A DNA stretch of 64,000 bases, taken from assembly GCF_000002235.5 (NCBI RefSeq), contig NW_022145606.1, forward strand, positions 22,872,095 through 22,936,094, read 5' to 3'. The stretch's first letter is position 1. Each line of letters opens with the position of its first letter. Under the pieces are notes generated by a model. That model did no database searches. It saw only the letters and a program-made list of their open reading frames with translations, and had not been told where the DNA came from. This document shows, piece by piece, positions 1-9,737 of this stretch. This DNA comes from Strongylocentrotus purpuratus (Eukaryota > Echinodermata > Echinoidea > Camarodonta > Strongylocentrotidae). The translations under genes and the position numbers were made by a program.

Positions 1-57
1 CCGCTCAGTCCAAACCATGGTTACATGCGTAACATCTGCGCGTATAGTGAATGAAAG

Positions 58-211
58 TATGGATAGCCGTTCGCACAATAAATCCGGAAATGAATACACG
101 TTATAGTCAATGGCAATATCGAGGAGACAACGTGCACGTTGTCTCCTCGATATTGCCATTGACTATAACGTGTATTCACTTCCGGATTTATTGTGCGACG
201 AACGGCTAGCC
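58..211. repeat. Near-perfect palindrome, arms about 75 bp
   Basis: Two arms of about 75 bp meet at a perfect centre (cgtgcacg, 131-138) with no loop. The right arm repeats the reverse complement of the left almost base for base, differing by a few substitutions and a short indel near the outer end (around 75 and 197). It contains no coding frame. It could be a foldback MITE or an inverted duplication made during repair. No target-site duplication is clear. Confidence 0.9.
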
Positions 212-980
212 ATACTAGTCAATGGCACATGTCGCAGAGACAATGTGGCTCAAGCTGCAAGTTGCGCATGACATGCGTACGCTATGCATACGCTTGCATA
301 TCGTGCTATACAGCTGTTTGGCTAAGTTTAGCAAAACATCACAACTCTGCGTGTACGTCTTTTTCGTCGATTCTGATCAAAATGCTATGAATATTCCAGC
401 ATTTCGGAGGGGCTGTATCTTTTGATAGAACCATCGGTGAGATTTGAAATTTGAAATGTATTGTTCCGACTACATTTTTAATTCAAATATCAAACAAAAA
501 TGGTGAAAAACGATCCCAAATTGAAAATTGAAAAATCGTTCAGACACCCTACTATTTATACCACATCTCGATTGGAAAGAATCTTATGGAAATGTCAAAA
601 CTTGAGTGTCTTGTTAGTTGTGAAAGAATCATTTTGCTGCATGAAATTTTTGTAAATCTGAAACACTTGTGAAATTCACAGATACTTCAAGCATGCAAAT
701 GTTTCTGCTTTGCCGGTATTCTGCCAATTACATCAATAATATTTTGCATCACATCGAGGGTTCAGTGACACAAAGGCGTAACTCCATATTTTGCCAAAAT
801 GAGAATTTGTTATCAAAATGTTAAGAAAAATATGGACTTTCCAGGAAACACAAAGACTTAACTCCACCCAACACCCCATTGAAGTCAATGGCTAGTGAAA
901 CTTAGACTAAAGATAAAGTTGAGTTCTGGTCATGGGATTGAATTGTGAAAGAAACGAAGTGAAATTTATCAAAAAAGGTT

Positions 981-1138
981 ACCTGGCGCAGGGGTCGCAT
1001 TGATCAAGAAGGATGCACCCCCAGGGCGAGGCTAATTGCCATTGCACTCCGGCTTGCTGAACCTTGCGATTCCCCCAAACGTGGGGAACTCGGGCGTATT
1101 GTTTATGGTAGCGGAGATCTGCGTTCGCGCTATCTCCT
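981..1138 (+). pseudogene. U1 snRNA-derived sequence (pseudogene or SINE head)
   Basis: The stretch follows U1 snRNA nearly end to end. It begins at the 5' splice-site-recognition part (ttacctggcgcaggggt). It keeps the stem-loop I/II landmarks (gatcaagaagg, ccagggcgaggct, ccattgcactccgg). It ends with the loop III/IV landmarks (gcgattcccccaaacgtggg, ctgcgttcgcgc). The first few U1 bases are absent or changed. The Sm-site region reads attgtttatggtag instead of the usual AAUUUGUGG-type sequence, and loop II is altered, so a functional snRNA is unlikely. It lies 12 bp upstream of a tRNA-like SINE head and appears to have inserted together with it. Confidence 0.85.
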
Positions 1139-1150
1139 AAAATCACCGGA

Positions 1151-1410
1151 GTGTTGGCTCAGTCAGTAGAGCGTCCGCCTCACAACCGGGAGGTCGTGGG
1201 TTCGAACCCCGGCCGCGTCATACCAAAAGACGTTAAAAGATGGGAATTGTTGCTACCTGGTTTGGCGTTCAACAATATGGGATAGAGCAACGTCGATCTG
1301 GCGCTGCTCAGTGGCTGCCGGGCTCACGATCAATTGGGCAAAAAGAATTTCCGTTTCGGTTTAATAAAATTTGGAGTGGACTTATTAGGCTATTATTATT
1401 ATTATTATTA
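1151..1410 (+). mobile_element. tRNA-derived SINE with (ATT)n tail
   Basis: A tRNA-like head at about 1151-1222 carries an A box (tggctcagtcagtagagcg) and a textbook B box (gtgggttcgaacccc). The anticodon loop would read CAC (Val-like). The 5' and 3' acceptor strands do not pair, so this is not a tRNA gene. A body without tRNA similarity follows (about 1223-1390) and then an (ATT)n tail at 1391-1410. This is the usual layout of tRNA SINEs. The A and B boxes could serve as an internal RNA polymerase III promoter. Confidence 0.85.
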
Positions 1411-1816
1411 TCATCTAGCATACATGTATAAGTATTTGTGTGTATTGTAAGGTTCTGGAATCATCAAAATGATAAGAAATTTGGCCCAGTCTTGATAAAG
1501 TTACAAGCACTGTACACAGAAAGATGTATATGGGACTACACAAACACGTAGTGTAAAAATTTGTCCTGATTTTTACAATGTTACATGCCATATTTAGAAT
1601 ATGAAGGCATTTCAAGAGCCATCTGATGTTCTTCCACATTTGCATGATAACAACGATAACGCTCACAAATTCTTTTTCACTTCTTCCCAGAACTCAACCT
1701 TCTCTTTAACTCCTTAAGGCCCACGTGCTCAGTGACACATACTGTAAACCACTTTTTCTCCAAATAAAGTTACGTCTTTGTGTCACTGACCCCTCGACAT
1801 GTTATTTTTCTTTCAG

Positions 1817-4356
1817 CTGAGCCTCCCTCAAATCATTTTTGTTTGGTTGATCTCTGCAAGCAATGGAGGAACCCTCTTCTATAGCAGACGCAGGGATTGA
1901 GCATGGCGTAGTGGCCGAATCTCCTAAAGATGCCACGCCTAGCTCTGATGAAACGCCCAGCACAGACAACTCTATAGGAAACGATATCACAGTCATGGCT
2001 GACTCTTCGCCCGTTGAAAAGATGGAGGAAGTCCAGCCAGTGGAACAGCAGGTACCGGAGACAGTGCCTGAGCAGGGGGAGGGTGGGAAATTAATGGAAC
2101 AGCCAGCAATGGACAAGAGTGAGAAAGAGGGTGCAGAAGGTGGTGGGGCCTGTAGTGCAATGGACACTGAAACGGGAGAAGTGAGAGGCGCAGAGGGAGG
2201 CATTCCAGAAGAAAGCAAAGGTGCTACTGCAGCTGCAATTTGTAAGAAAGTGTCTATTACCAGGACCATATTCTGACTATTGCTTTTAAGATTTCTCTCT
2301 GTTTTTTCTTCTTTTTAATGAAGTACTTTGTCCATCTGCCTGTCTGTCTCTGTGTCTCTCTTTGATATAATTGTCTTAGACTGAAAAATGGAAAGATAAA
2401 TGAGGAAGGAAGTGGACTGTTTTCAAATGAATGTTAAATTATTGACATTGTTCTCTTTTTTTTTCTTGGGGGGGGGGGATGTTTGAGTTTGGATGACACA
2501 CATTTTAAAAGACCCTAACCTGAGAGTCATTTCATGTTATAGGAGAAATATTGCAGTATGCAGACATAAAATATGCCTGTATGCATGTTGGGTTTGAATC
2601 CAACCCAGGTAGATGACTGAAGTCTGCGTTTTGTGTTAACATGCCACATCGCTGTTTTATAGACGCAGGCGATCTTATAGTGGAACACACTGTCTCTCGA
2701 ATGGACGTTAAATGGACGCTTCACGTAGAGGAGAGTCACCACCTTTTCATGTTAAGAACCCACCGCACTTTTTGAATAAGACGAGGGGGAAACCCTGGTG
2801 TAAGGGTCCACCTGCATACCCCTGCATATCAGTTATACCGGGATCAGAGACCCAAGGGTTACAGTGATTCAGACTTCTGTTCACCTTCCAGGCACAGGTG
2901 ATGCCAAAAGTATAATAATAATAACCTCACCTGGGTGGAGTGTGGCAATTTAGATTTATGTCTTGCCAATGGACATTAGTGCTTTGGCAGAGATTTGAAC
3001 CCTGTTTCCTGTGGTTATCAGACCGGTAGTTTATCCACTAGACCACAACACCTCCACCATGAATCTGTATTCACTTGGGCTCTTTCAATGTATACTATAT
3101 GTTTTTTCTATGACATTTTTCACTATACTCTTACTCTTACAGCTGATGCAGTTGCGACGGGGTCGGCGTCTGCCAGCCCTCGCTCTGCAGCCCAGCCGGT
3201 CCAAGCCTACCATGTGAAGTGGGTCACATGGCGCAACCAGAACACGCCCATCATTACCCAGAACGAGAACGGACCGTGTCCTCTCATCGCGATCGTCAAC
3301 GTCATGCTGCTTCGGGAGACCATTCAGATTCCACAGATGGTGGAGATGGTTTCGGCCAGTCAGCTCTTTGAGTATCTCGGAGATCATCTGCTGTCCAGGA
3401 TGCCCGAGGTAGGAGGAATGATGTGAAAAGTTAATAATAATAATATTAATAATAATAATCTGTTAAAGTCCACTCCAAATTTTATTAAACTGAAAATGGA
3501 AATTCTTTAATTTGAACTCTTTTTGTTTCAAAATATTGTAGAAGAACAATTATGCCTGTATTAAAGACATTAGGTCAAAATTTGTAAACAATAATGAAAG
3601 TAATCCTTCAGAGTTACATGTATATATGGAAAAATGGAGAGAGGAAGACAGATAGAGAGAAAGAGAGAGAGAGAGAGAGAGACAGACAGTGGTAATGATA
3701 ATTATAATAATGATAATAATGATAATAATAATAATAATAGTTATGATTATAACAATAATAATGATATTACTCATAATCACCATTATCATCATCCTCATCA
3801 TCAACCGTTCTTGAATACATATATAACATAATAATATAATGTCCCTACCTGTACATGTATGTGCTTCCAAATAAGTTTGAATGTTATTACCCTAGCTTTT
3901 ACTCTGGCAGGCATGAAAAACAGCTGTGCTGACTAGGGTGTTCCGCCTGTATGTGGAAATAATTTTTTTTTTTTTAAGAAAAACAAAACATAGTGCGTTA
4001 TCTTCTTGTTGTTTTATATACGCCGTGTTGTAAACACGAAAAAGGGTAGATATTTCTGCAATCAGTGTACTCGAGCTTGTTTTTTTTTCTCCTATATTAT
4101 CTTCTTTTTCAGAATGCAGCAGATGACATTCAGAAGAACTATGAGCAGAACATGCATGATGCTATGGAAATCATGTCACGCCTACAGACAGGCCTAGATG
4201 TCAATGTCAAATTCACAGGGTAAGTCCCATTTTGATTCAAAAAGGAGAAGAAGGAGGAGGAGGGGGAGGGAGGAGGGAGGGAGGGAGGGAGGGAGGGAGG
4301 GAGGGAGGGAGAGGAGAGGAGCGGTAGGGGGAGGAAAAGGAGGAGGAGTGGCAGGT

Positions 4357-4388
<32 letters not shown>

Positions 4389-7300
4389 GAAAGAGGAGGA
4401 GGAGGAGGGGGAGGGGGAGAAGGGGAAGAAGAAAATGAAAGAGAAAAAGAAGAAGACTTGCACAGTGTTCCATTTTGGGAAATATTGATGGAGGTTTATA
4501 TAAACCATGAAAGCTTATATGCACTTATAGCAAAAGTAATTGAAATGTACAATGATTTTTTTTTTTTTTTTTTTCTGACTTGTTGTTCAATACAGATCGA
4601 TCAATCGATCTTATTTACTGGGTGTAAGCCACAAATATGTTTAAATAATTGAAATTTCTCCCAGGAAGCATTACATTTATAAAAGATATACATGTGTTTT
4701 AAATATCTCCTACCTTTTAGAGTGAAAGATTTTGAGTACACCCAGGAATGCGTGGTCTTTGATCTGTTAAACATCGCCCTCTATCATGGCTGGCTCTACG
4801 ACCCTCAGAACCTAGAGGTCGTCTCAGCAGTGGGGACGTGCAGCTACAACCAGCTGGTGGAGCGCATCATCTCTACCAAGTCATCAGCAGATGATGAAGA
4901 AGTTAGAAAAGGTAGGTAATTGTTAATTATTAATTATTAGTTACAGAATCAGTTATTAAGGATATATGGATGTACTGCATATCATTTAATAAACTCTGGT
5001 AATCTGCCTATTTAACCGTATAACGATATTACCAGTAGTGATCTCTGAATGTCTATGGTTATAATTTGTGTGTAATTATGTTTTTATACCAAAGTCTATA
5101 CCAGTCTGTACTCATATTCTATTGTGTGTTGTATTTATTGTTTTATTCCTGATTTTGTACTTTGTATAAATTGATAGTGCATGTATGTTAATTGATGTTA
5201 TATATAGATTGAGAAACAGCCAGAAAATGATTTTTATGCCATGTAATTGTGCATGATCAATAAAATTGAACTTGAACTTGAACTTGAACTTGAACTTGAA
5301 CTTGAACGTGAACTTGATTATGGAAAAAGAATATTGGTTGTATGAGAGATGAATCAATAAATTCAATTGAATTCAATTAATGTACAAATATAGACAAATA
5401 AAAAGAATGATATTCATTGGCCAGTGGATATGTACCTGTGTAAGTTTCTAGCCATTGGAACCTGCAGCTAAAATCTTTTTAATTGAATGCATATTGGCAT
5501 CAAGTCATCGGCAAAGGATGGAGAATTTAGAAAGGGTAGGGACATGTACAAAGGAATGATGTGGTAGGATCGTTATTTGGCAATGGAGATTAATTTATTT
5601 GGTATTATTTCAAAAAGTTAGTTCTAAATACTAAATACTAAATAACTACATCAGACGTTAAAACCAAGTTATACTTGGGGACCCTGCATAACGTGAACAA
5701 TACAAATACATACATGTCCAAATTAGTTACAAGGTGAAATAATAATCAGGTTGGTTTTTCGAGGACATTCAAAAAATATAAACAAGAAATTAAATGAACA
5801 TGACCTGTATTTAGCAATCGTAATGTGATGTGTAGAAATTGGCTTTTAGAGTCTTAAAATCATAATTAATTCAGAGGTGGTACTTGTATTTGAGATATAT
5901 GGAACTCGGTGATGTTTCTTGCCTGCCAGTAATGCATCTCAGCTCACTTATAATGGTTCATATGATCTACATGTATTTATATCTAGAGAAAGTGTACCAT
6001 CAAACCTGCTTGAGCAACGACTTGTCTTTAAAGACCACAGGTTACGTTTCCTTTGAGTACCGTCTCTCATCGAGACCTGTTCTCTAGTAACCTGTGTATA
6101 CAGTTTTAACTCTCGAGAGGTCTTTGTAAACAGGTTTCACAATATTGAACTTTTTCATTTCTGTATTATTCATCAACATACAGGTCTGTTAGCAGAGCAG
6201 TTTCTTGCCAGTAATGCATCCCAGCTCACGTACCATGGTCTATGTGAACTGAACTCAACTATCAAAGAAGAAGAACTCTGTGTGTTCTTCAGGAATAATC
6301 ATTTTAGCACACTCTACAAACACAAGGTAAGTATGACACCGTGATAATAATAATAATGAGGATAATATTGGGTTCTTGCATAGCACTCATATCTGTCAGA
6401 CTTGACACTCGTTAAGGCGCTCCTGATTATTACCCTGGCTTTAGCGTGGCTGCCATTTTGACGCTCTTGCATTTAAAGGAATTAATTCCTGCCAGGTCCC
6501 CGTTTACATCACCTGGGTTGAGTGTGGCAAATGTAGATCAATGTCTTGCCAAAGGACATTAGTGCAGCGGGACGCAAACTGCGGACCTTGTGATCCACAG
6601 TCCAGCGACGTATCCACTCGACCACAACACCTCTACGCTTGATGGCTAATATATTCATTAAGGTACATTTCCAAACTACTTTACCTTATGCAGTTTTTTT
6701 ATGGAACTTGTGTCGCAACTCATAATAAATAATTTTCATGTGGCTGAACATTAGACCAGTTTACTAACTCATACATTCAAGGGAATGCTTGTTCAAAATG
6801 TCCCTTCCGGCACTCTTTTGCCAGGCACCCAACAACAACATATTGACACCTTTCGTCTATGTGTTTTCTCTCTTGTTATTAAATAGAATGAGCTGTACGT
6901 GCTAGTCACAGACCAGGGTTTCTTGACGGAGAGCAACGTCGTCTGGGAGACCCTGTCCAACATAGAGGGCGATAGTTACTTTGTCGATGGTAACTTCCAG
7001 CGCAGAGCGGTCTCCTCGGGTCCACTCAATCCTCCCCCTCCTATGAGCACATCTCAACAAATAGATACAGAGTGAGTTTGGTTGTAGTATTTTTGTTTTG
7101 GCAAGTATTGTGCAATAGACCATTTTCATTATGTGACCAAATTAAATGCATAATTTTTTGTCAAGTGCCTCATTGCAAATTATTTTATTCGTGAGCGAAA
7201 TATATCCTCCCTGTATGACATACAACTACTTTTAATATGTACATGTATTAGCATTTAATTTATAGCAACAAGATACAACTTTCAGGCGGAGGCTGCATCA

Positions 7301-9737
7301 AGCAATCAACAGCCCAGTGCTGGTTAAGCGATCATCCCCCCCCCCCCCCTCTATTTCTTGCAGCCTACTACTTTTAGCATTATATCACTACAAGACACAA
7401 ATTCTCAGGGGGAGTTTAAATCAAATATTGAAAGCTCAGTGGTGATTTAATTTATAACTTTCCCTCCCTTCCTATATGCCTTTACAGCCTACTATTAGCG
7501 TTATCACTACAAGACAACAACCCTCAAGGAGGGGAGGGTGCATCAAACAATCAACAGCCCAATGCAGAAGAGGTTCCTGCAGATGTTAAGCTACCAAAGG
7601 ACATGCTAACAGAGTGAGTATCATATTGATAAATATTTGAATCAATTAATTTTTTATTTTATACCGATGGTGCATTTACCCTTTTAAATATTATTTTAAT
7701 CTATTGAGCACTATTTACATTTGAAAATAATAAAAAACATAGACATTATTTCATTAAAGGGACTGGGTATCTTTGTCTCAGAAACAAAATCCTGGATTGA
7801 ACTCATGCTGCAATGATAATTATAAACCTTTAGGTCAGTCAGGAACCCCATGACTTTTACAAGAAATTGGAAATTGGAAATTTTCCTAACGGTTTTTATA
7901 ACACTACAGTCTATTGGGACATATGAGTATGGTAAAACCAGTCACTCAAAGATTTTTATTTTTGAGGCACTTCATGATCATTTGAAGCACAATTTTTTTA
8001 GGGCTTCAAGATTGCACTATATCACAGACACTGATAACACGTAGAGCCATGCATCTCAGATTTTACATTATTAAAACAATGCCTATAAGGCATGGGTGGC
8101 CAACCCGCAAGCTCTTCTGGTGCGGGCCGCGGAGCACTGAAAAAGTAATTATAAAAATAGCTCATGAATGAAATGCGGCCCACATAGCAGCGATGTAATA
8201 GGGCAAAACATTTACACACAGCTATCTCTATTTTCATAATTTGTTTTCACCATTCACAACATGTTGACTTGTTACTTGGTTGATACAAAACTCCTCAAAT
8301 TTCCTCTCATAACATTACATTATAGACATTAACATCACTCGCTGTGTTAATTTCAGCTTGTAATTTCTGCACGCAGTAACATTTGTAAATACCGGTATAC
8401 AAGTGGGGTGAATCGAGAAATATGTTTGAAATTCCATACTTTTCTTGAAACTTACAACCCTTTTCTCCCGCCGTTGAATTTTCTCATGGATCTTTATCGT
8501 AAACTGGATAGTCCCCACTTAAAAAGTAAGCCTGATTTTTGTTTCCACTGATTTTTTTGTTTGTTTTTGCAAAATTGAAGGTGTGTACACGTATTGCATG
8601 AGTGTGTGTGGGGGGGGGGGAGACTACCTATGGCCCGCCAACTTATGCCAATCGTTAACTGCGGCCCGCGAGCTTTAGAAGGTTAGCCACCAGTGCTTTA
8701 AGGTGATTTGCTTTATTATCAATTTAATTTCATTTATCTCTCACAGCCACCAACTGGCCATGCAGCTACAGCAGGAGGAGGATTACCGGATAGCACAGCA
8801 GATCAGTCAAAACGATCAAGAACAGCAACAACAACAACAAGGACAACAAGGGCAACAGCAGCAACCTCGGCGTAGCCCGTCGGGTCAGGGCGGTGCTAGG
8901 CCGGGTCAAAGGTCGTCCAGGTCGACTCCAAGGCCGCAGGGTGAAGGGGCAGCTAATGGAGATGGCAGCGGGTCGAGAAGGAAAGAGGTGAGCAAGAACT
9001 CTCATTCCATGATTACATATGCAGGGGAGTGTTTCACAGAGACTAAGACCGACTTTAAGTTGGACTTAACTATGGCAGGCCGTTCATGCCACTGACGACA
9101 TAATTGGTGAAAACGAGGCCTAGAGACTTTGGTAGAAAGCACTTTTTTAAGCACCGTTTTAGTATTATTATTATCAAGTATGAAAATGTAGTGACAAGAG
9201 AGATATCCATTCTAAAACTTGAATTCAAGAACTTTTTGAGGGGTTTATTTTTAATCGATTTTTTTAAAACTCTAATTTGGTATGTGGTCTATACTACAGT
9301 TATAAGTGAACCAGTTGACTACTGTATTCTCTAATTCGCACAAGCTTTAATACAGGAGCTACCCGATTTACGTAGACAAAAGGTTAAATGTATACATTGT
9401 ATTATAAGTCTCCTGACGACGGATAGTCAACCTGCTCGAAATGTCGAGCCACTCCCGCCACCCATCCTCTCCAAGTGCTATAGTTCTCCTTAGAACTATA
9501 AGCTAAGAAAGATAACCAACAGTCTTTTTCAAGACTACGCCAAACAGTCCTTTTTAGGACTACACACCCTCAAGAAAGATTACCGAGAGTCCTTTTGAGG
9601 ACTCCTCAATCCTCCCTCTCTCTCTCTCACATGGTGCACCCGCAAGCCCTCTGTTTATGTGTTATAATTGTTTATCCACTTTTTGTTTGCTTTTGTGTTC
9701 TCTCTTTCTACAGGAGAAAAGCTGCACCATTCTATGA
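1817..9737 (+). CDS. MINDY1/2-like: MINDY-1/2 (FAM63) family K48-specific deubiquitinase
   Basis: Nine exons join in frame: 1817-2241 (start codon 1863), 3143-3408, 4113-4219, 4721-4911, 6184-6326, 6887-7071, 7488-7613, 8747-8987 and 9714-9737 (stop 9735-9737). All introns are GT-AG and phases match. The product is 553 residues; human MINDY-1 and -2 are about 469 and 621. An in-frame TGA at 1848 supports the start. Residues 1-140 are acidic and low-complexity. The catalytic domain begins at about 149 (YHVKW). It has oxyanion Gln166 and nucleophile Cys172 in TQNENGPCPL, and His354 in RNNHFSTL, matching the MINDY Gln/Cys/His set. MIU-like helices lie at about 424-434 (DLLLALSLQ) and 466-485 (DHQLAMQLQQEEDY). 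A Gln-rich and then Arg/Ser/Gly-rich tail ends in CTIL, a CAAX-type box. Family members trim K48-linked polyubiquitin. Exons 4, 5 and 7 have decayed copies in flanking introns. A further upstream 5'UTR exon is implied by the acceptor at 1814-1816 but was not located. Confidence 0.95.
2930..3056 (-). mobile_element. tRNA-derived SINE fragment (reverse orientation)
   Basis: Read on the minus strand, the sequence starts at the equivalent of gaggtgttgtggtctagtgg (A box), continues to a degenerate B box and ends in a (TAATAA)-type tail. Copies at 6337-6640 and 33610-33905 share the head and the spacer around gtcttgccaatggacatta. It lies in MINDY intron 1. Confidence 0.65.
3434..3465. repeat. (AAT)n microsatellite
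   Basis: An imperfect AAT/ATT run just inside MINDY intron 2. The next bases (3463-3490, including ccactccaaattttatt) resemble the 3' end of the SINE body at about 1370 in reverse, so this may be the tail of a reverse SINE fragment. Confidence 0.6.
3654..3752. repeat. (GA)n followed by (AATGAT)n microsatellite
   Basis: About 30 bp of GA repeats, then an imperfect AAT/GAT run in MINDY intron 2. Open frames here are low-complexity translations only. Confidence 0.9.
4245..4456. repeat. Polypurine tract with long poly-G core
   Basis: About 200 bp of almost pure G/A on the + strand begins some 25 bp after the donor of MINDY exon 3. It contains GGGA repeats (about 4260-4310) and an uninterrupted G run at about 4358-4387. 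Frames translate only to Gly/Glu/Arg or, on the other strand, Pro/Ser/Leu runs. Such mirror-like polypurine DNA can form triplex or quadruplex structures. Confidence 0.9.
5264..5322. repeat. (TTGAAC)n hexamer tandem repeat
   Basis: About nine TTGAAC units, one with a substitution (ttgaacg), in MINDY intron 4. The preceding atcaataaaattgaac resembles a retroposon or polyadenylation-tail junction. Confidence 0.85.
5450..5543 (+). pseudogene. Decayed copy of MINDY exon 4 (3' part)
   Basis: The segment follows exon 4 from about 4838 to its donor. Shared pieces include cctgcagctaaaatc (exon: cgtgcagctacaacc), caagtcatcggcaaaggatg (exon: caagtcatcagcagatgatg) and gaatttagaaagggtaggg (exon: gaagttagaaaaggtaggt). 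The donor GT is kept, but the frame is broken by gaps and TAA/TGA codons. It lies about 540 bp downstream of the true exon, in the same orientation. Confidence 0.8.
5905..5970 (+). pseudogene. Decayed copy of MINDY exon 5 (5' part)
   Basis: The run tttcttgcctgccagtaatgcatctcagctcac matches exon 5 (tttcttgccagtaatgcatcccagctcac) with a 4-bp insertion and a few substitutions. It then fades through ttataatggttcatatgatc (exon: gtaccatggtctatgtgaac). It lies about 280 bp upstream of the real exon 5, in direct orientation. Confidence 0.8.
6000..6140. repeat. Dispersed repeat containing aaacctg...aaagacca modules
   Basis: Modules such as aaacctg, aaagaccac and gaggtctttgtaaacaggtttcac recur, partly inverted, at about 49730-49905 (tcaaacctgcc, aaagaccacc, ggtggtctttatgggcaggtttcac). 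This is consistent with a short foldback-type repeat family. Confidence 0.55.
6337..6640 (-). mobile_element. tRNA-derived SINE, reverse orientation
   Basis: The tail (AATAAT)n is at 6342-6356. The body includes gattattaccctggctttag and ggaattaattcctgccagg. The tRNA-like head ends at about 6638; its minus strand reads gaggtgttgtggtcgagtgg (A box). The B-box area is degraded. It is the same family as 33610-33905, in MINDY intron 5. Confidence 0.75.
7121..7215. repeat. Fragment of a foldback repeat family (single arm)
   Basis: The text atgcataattttttgtcaag and gcctcattgcaaattatttt matches the arms of the foldback element at 56030-56316 and the fragment at about 31615-31745. Only one arm is present here, in MINDY intron 6. 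Confidence 0.55.
7260..7450 (+). pseudogene. Two decayed copies of MINDY exon 7
   Basis: Copy A (about 7265-7326) keeps ggctgcatcaagcaatcaac and agcccagtgctgg, as in exon 7 (gggtgcatcaaacaatcaac, agcccaatgcaga). Copy B (about 7345-7443) keeps the acceptor (ttgcag), cctactacttttagcattat and cactacaagacacaaattct, as in exon 7 (cctactattagcgttat, cactacaagacaacaaccct). Both have indels that break the frame. A C run separates them. The true exon follows at 7488. Confidence 0.85.
8083..8703. mobile_element. hAT-like non-autonomous element with 8-bp target duplication
   Basis: The ends are catgggtggccaacccgc at 8091 and ggttagccaccagtg ending at 8695. These form a terminal inverted repeat followed by a subterminal gcgggccgc/gcggcccgc pair. 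Flanking octamers are ctataagg (8083-8090) and ctttaagg (8696-8703), one mismatch apart, as expected for hAT integration. The 605-bp interior has no transposase frame. It lies in MINDY intron 7, and its right duplication is about 43 bp before exon 8. Confidence 0.8.
9025..9097. mobile_element. Single arm of the gtttcacaaagacta foldback family
   Basis: The sequence gggagtgtttcacagagactaagaccgactttaagttggacttaactatggcaggccgttcatgccactg matches the arms of the foldbacks at 13256-13525 and 32449-32735. No partner arm was found nearby. It begins about 40 bp after the donor of MINDY exon 8. The interior is given here as described by shared short pieces: gtttca, gactaag, aactatggcaggcc. Confidence 0.7.

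Larger units (their letters stand above)
748..1804. mobile_element. Possible TIR element of about 1 kb, split by the U1-SINE insertion
   Basis: The segment at about 748-790 (containing cagtgacacaaaggcgtaac) reappears as its reverse complement at about 1762-1804 (gttacgtctttgtgtcactg). This gives imperfect terminal inverted repeats of about 40-45 bp around 1 kb of sequence. The interior has no transposase frame and holds the U1-SINE unit. Part of the interior (about 905-980 and 1411-1550) recurs at about 30955-31180, so it is dispersed sequence. The right end lies about a dozen bases before the splice acceptor of MINDY exon 1. Confidence 0.5.

Noticed and set aside
981..1138. Functional U1 snRNA gene
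   Set aside because: The 5' end is incomplete, the Sm-site region is altered, and the sequence was inserted together with a SINE without visible snRNA promoter elements.
1150..1222. tRNA gene (Val-CAC-like)
   Set aside because: A and B boxes are good, but the acceptor strands do not pair, and a SINE body with an (ATT)n tail follows.
2527..2742. Minus-strand 71-codon frame in MINDY intron 1
   Set aside because: No family similarity and no start or splice context; chance frame.
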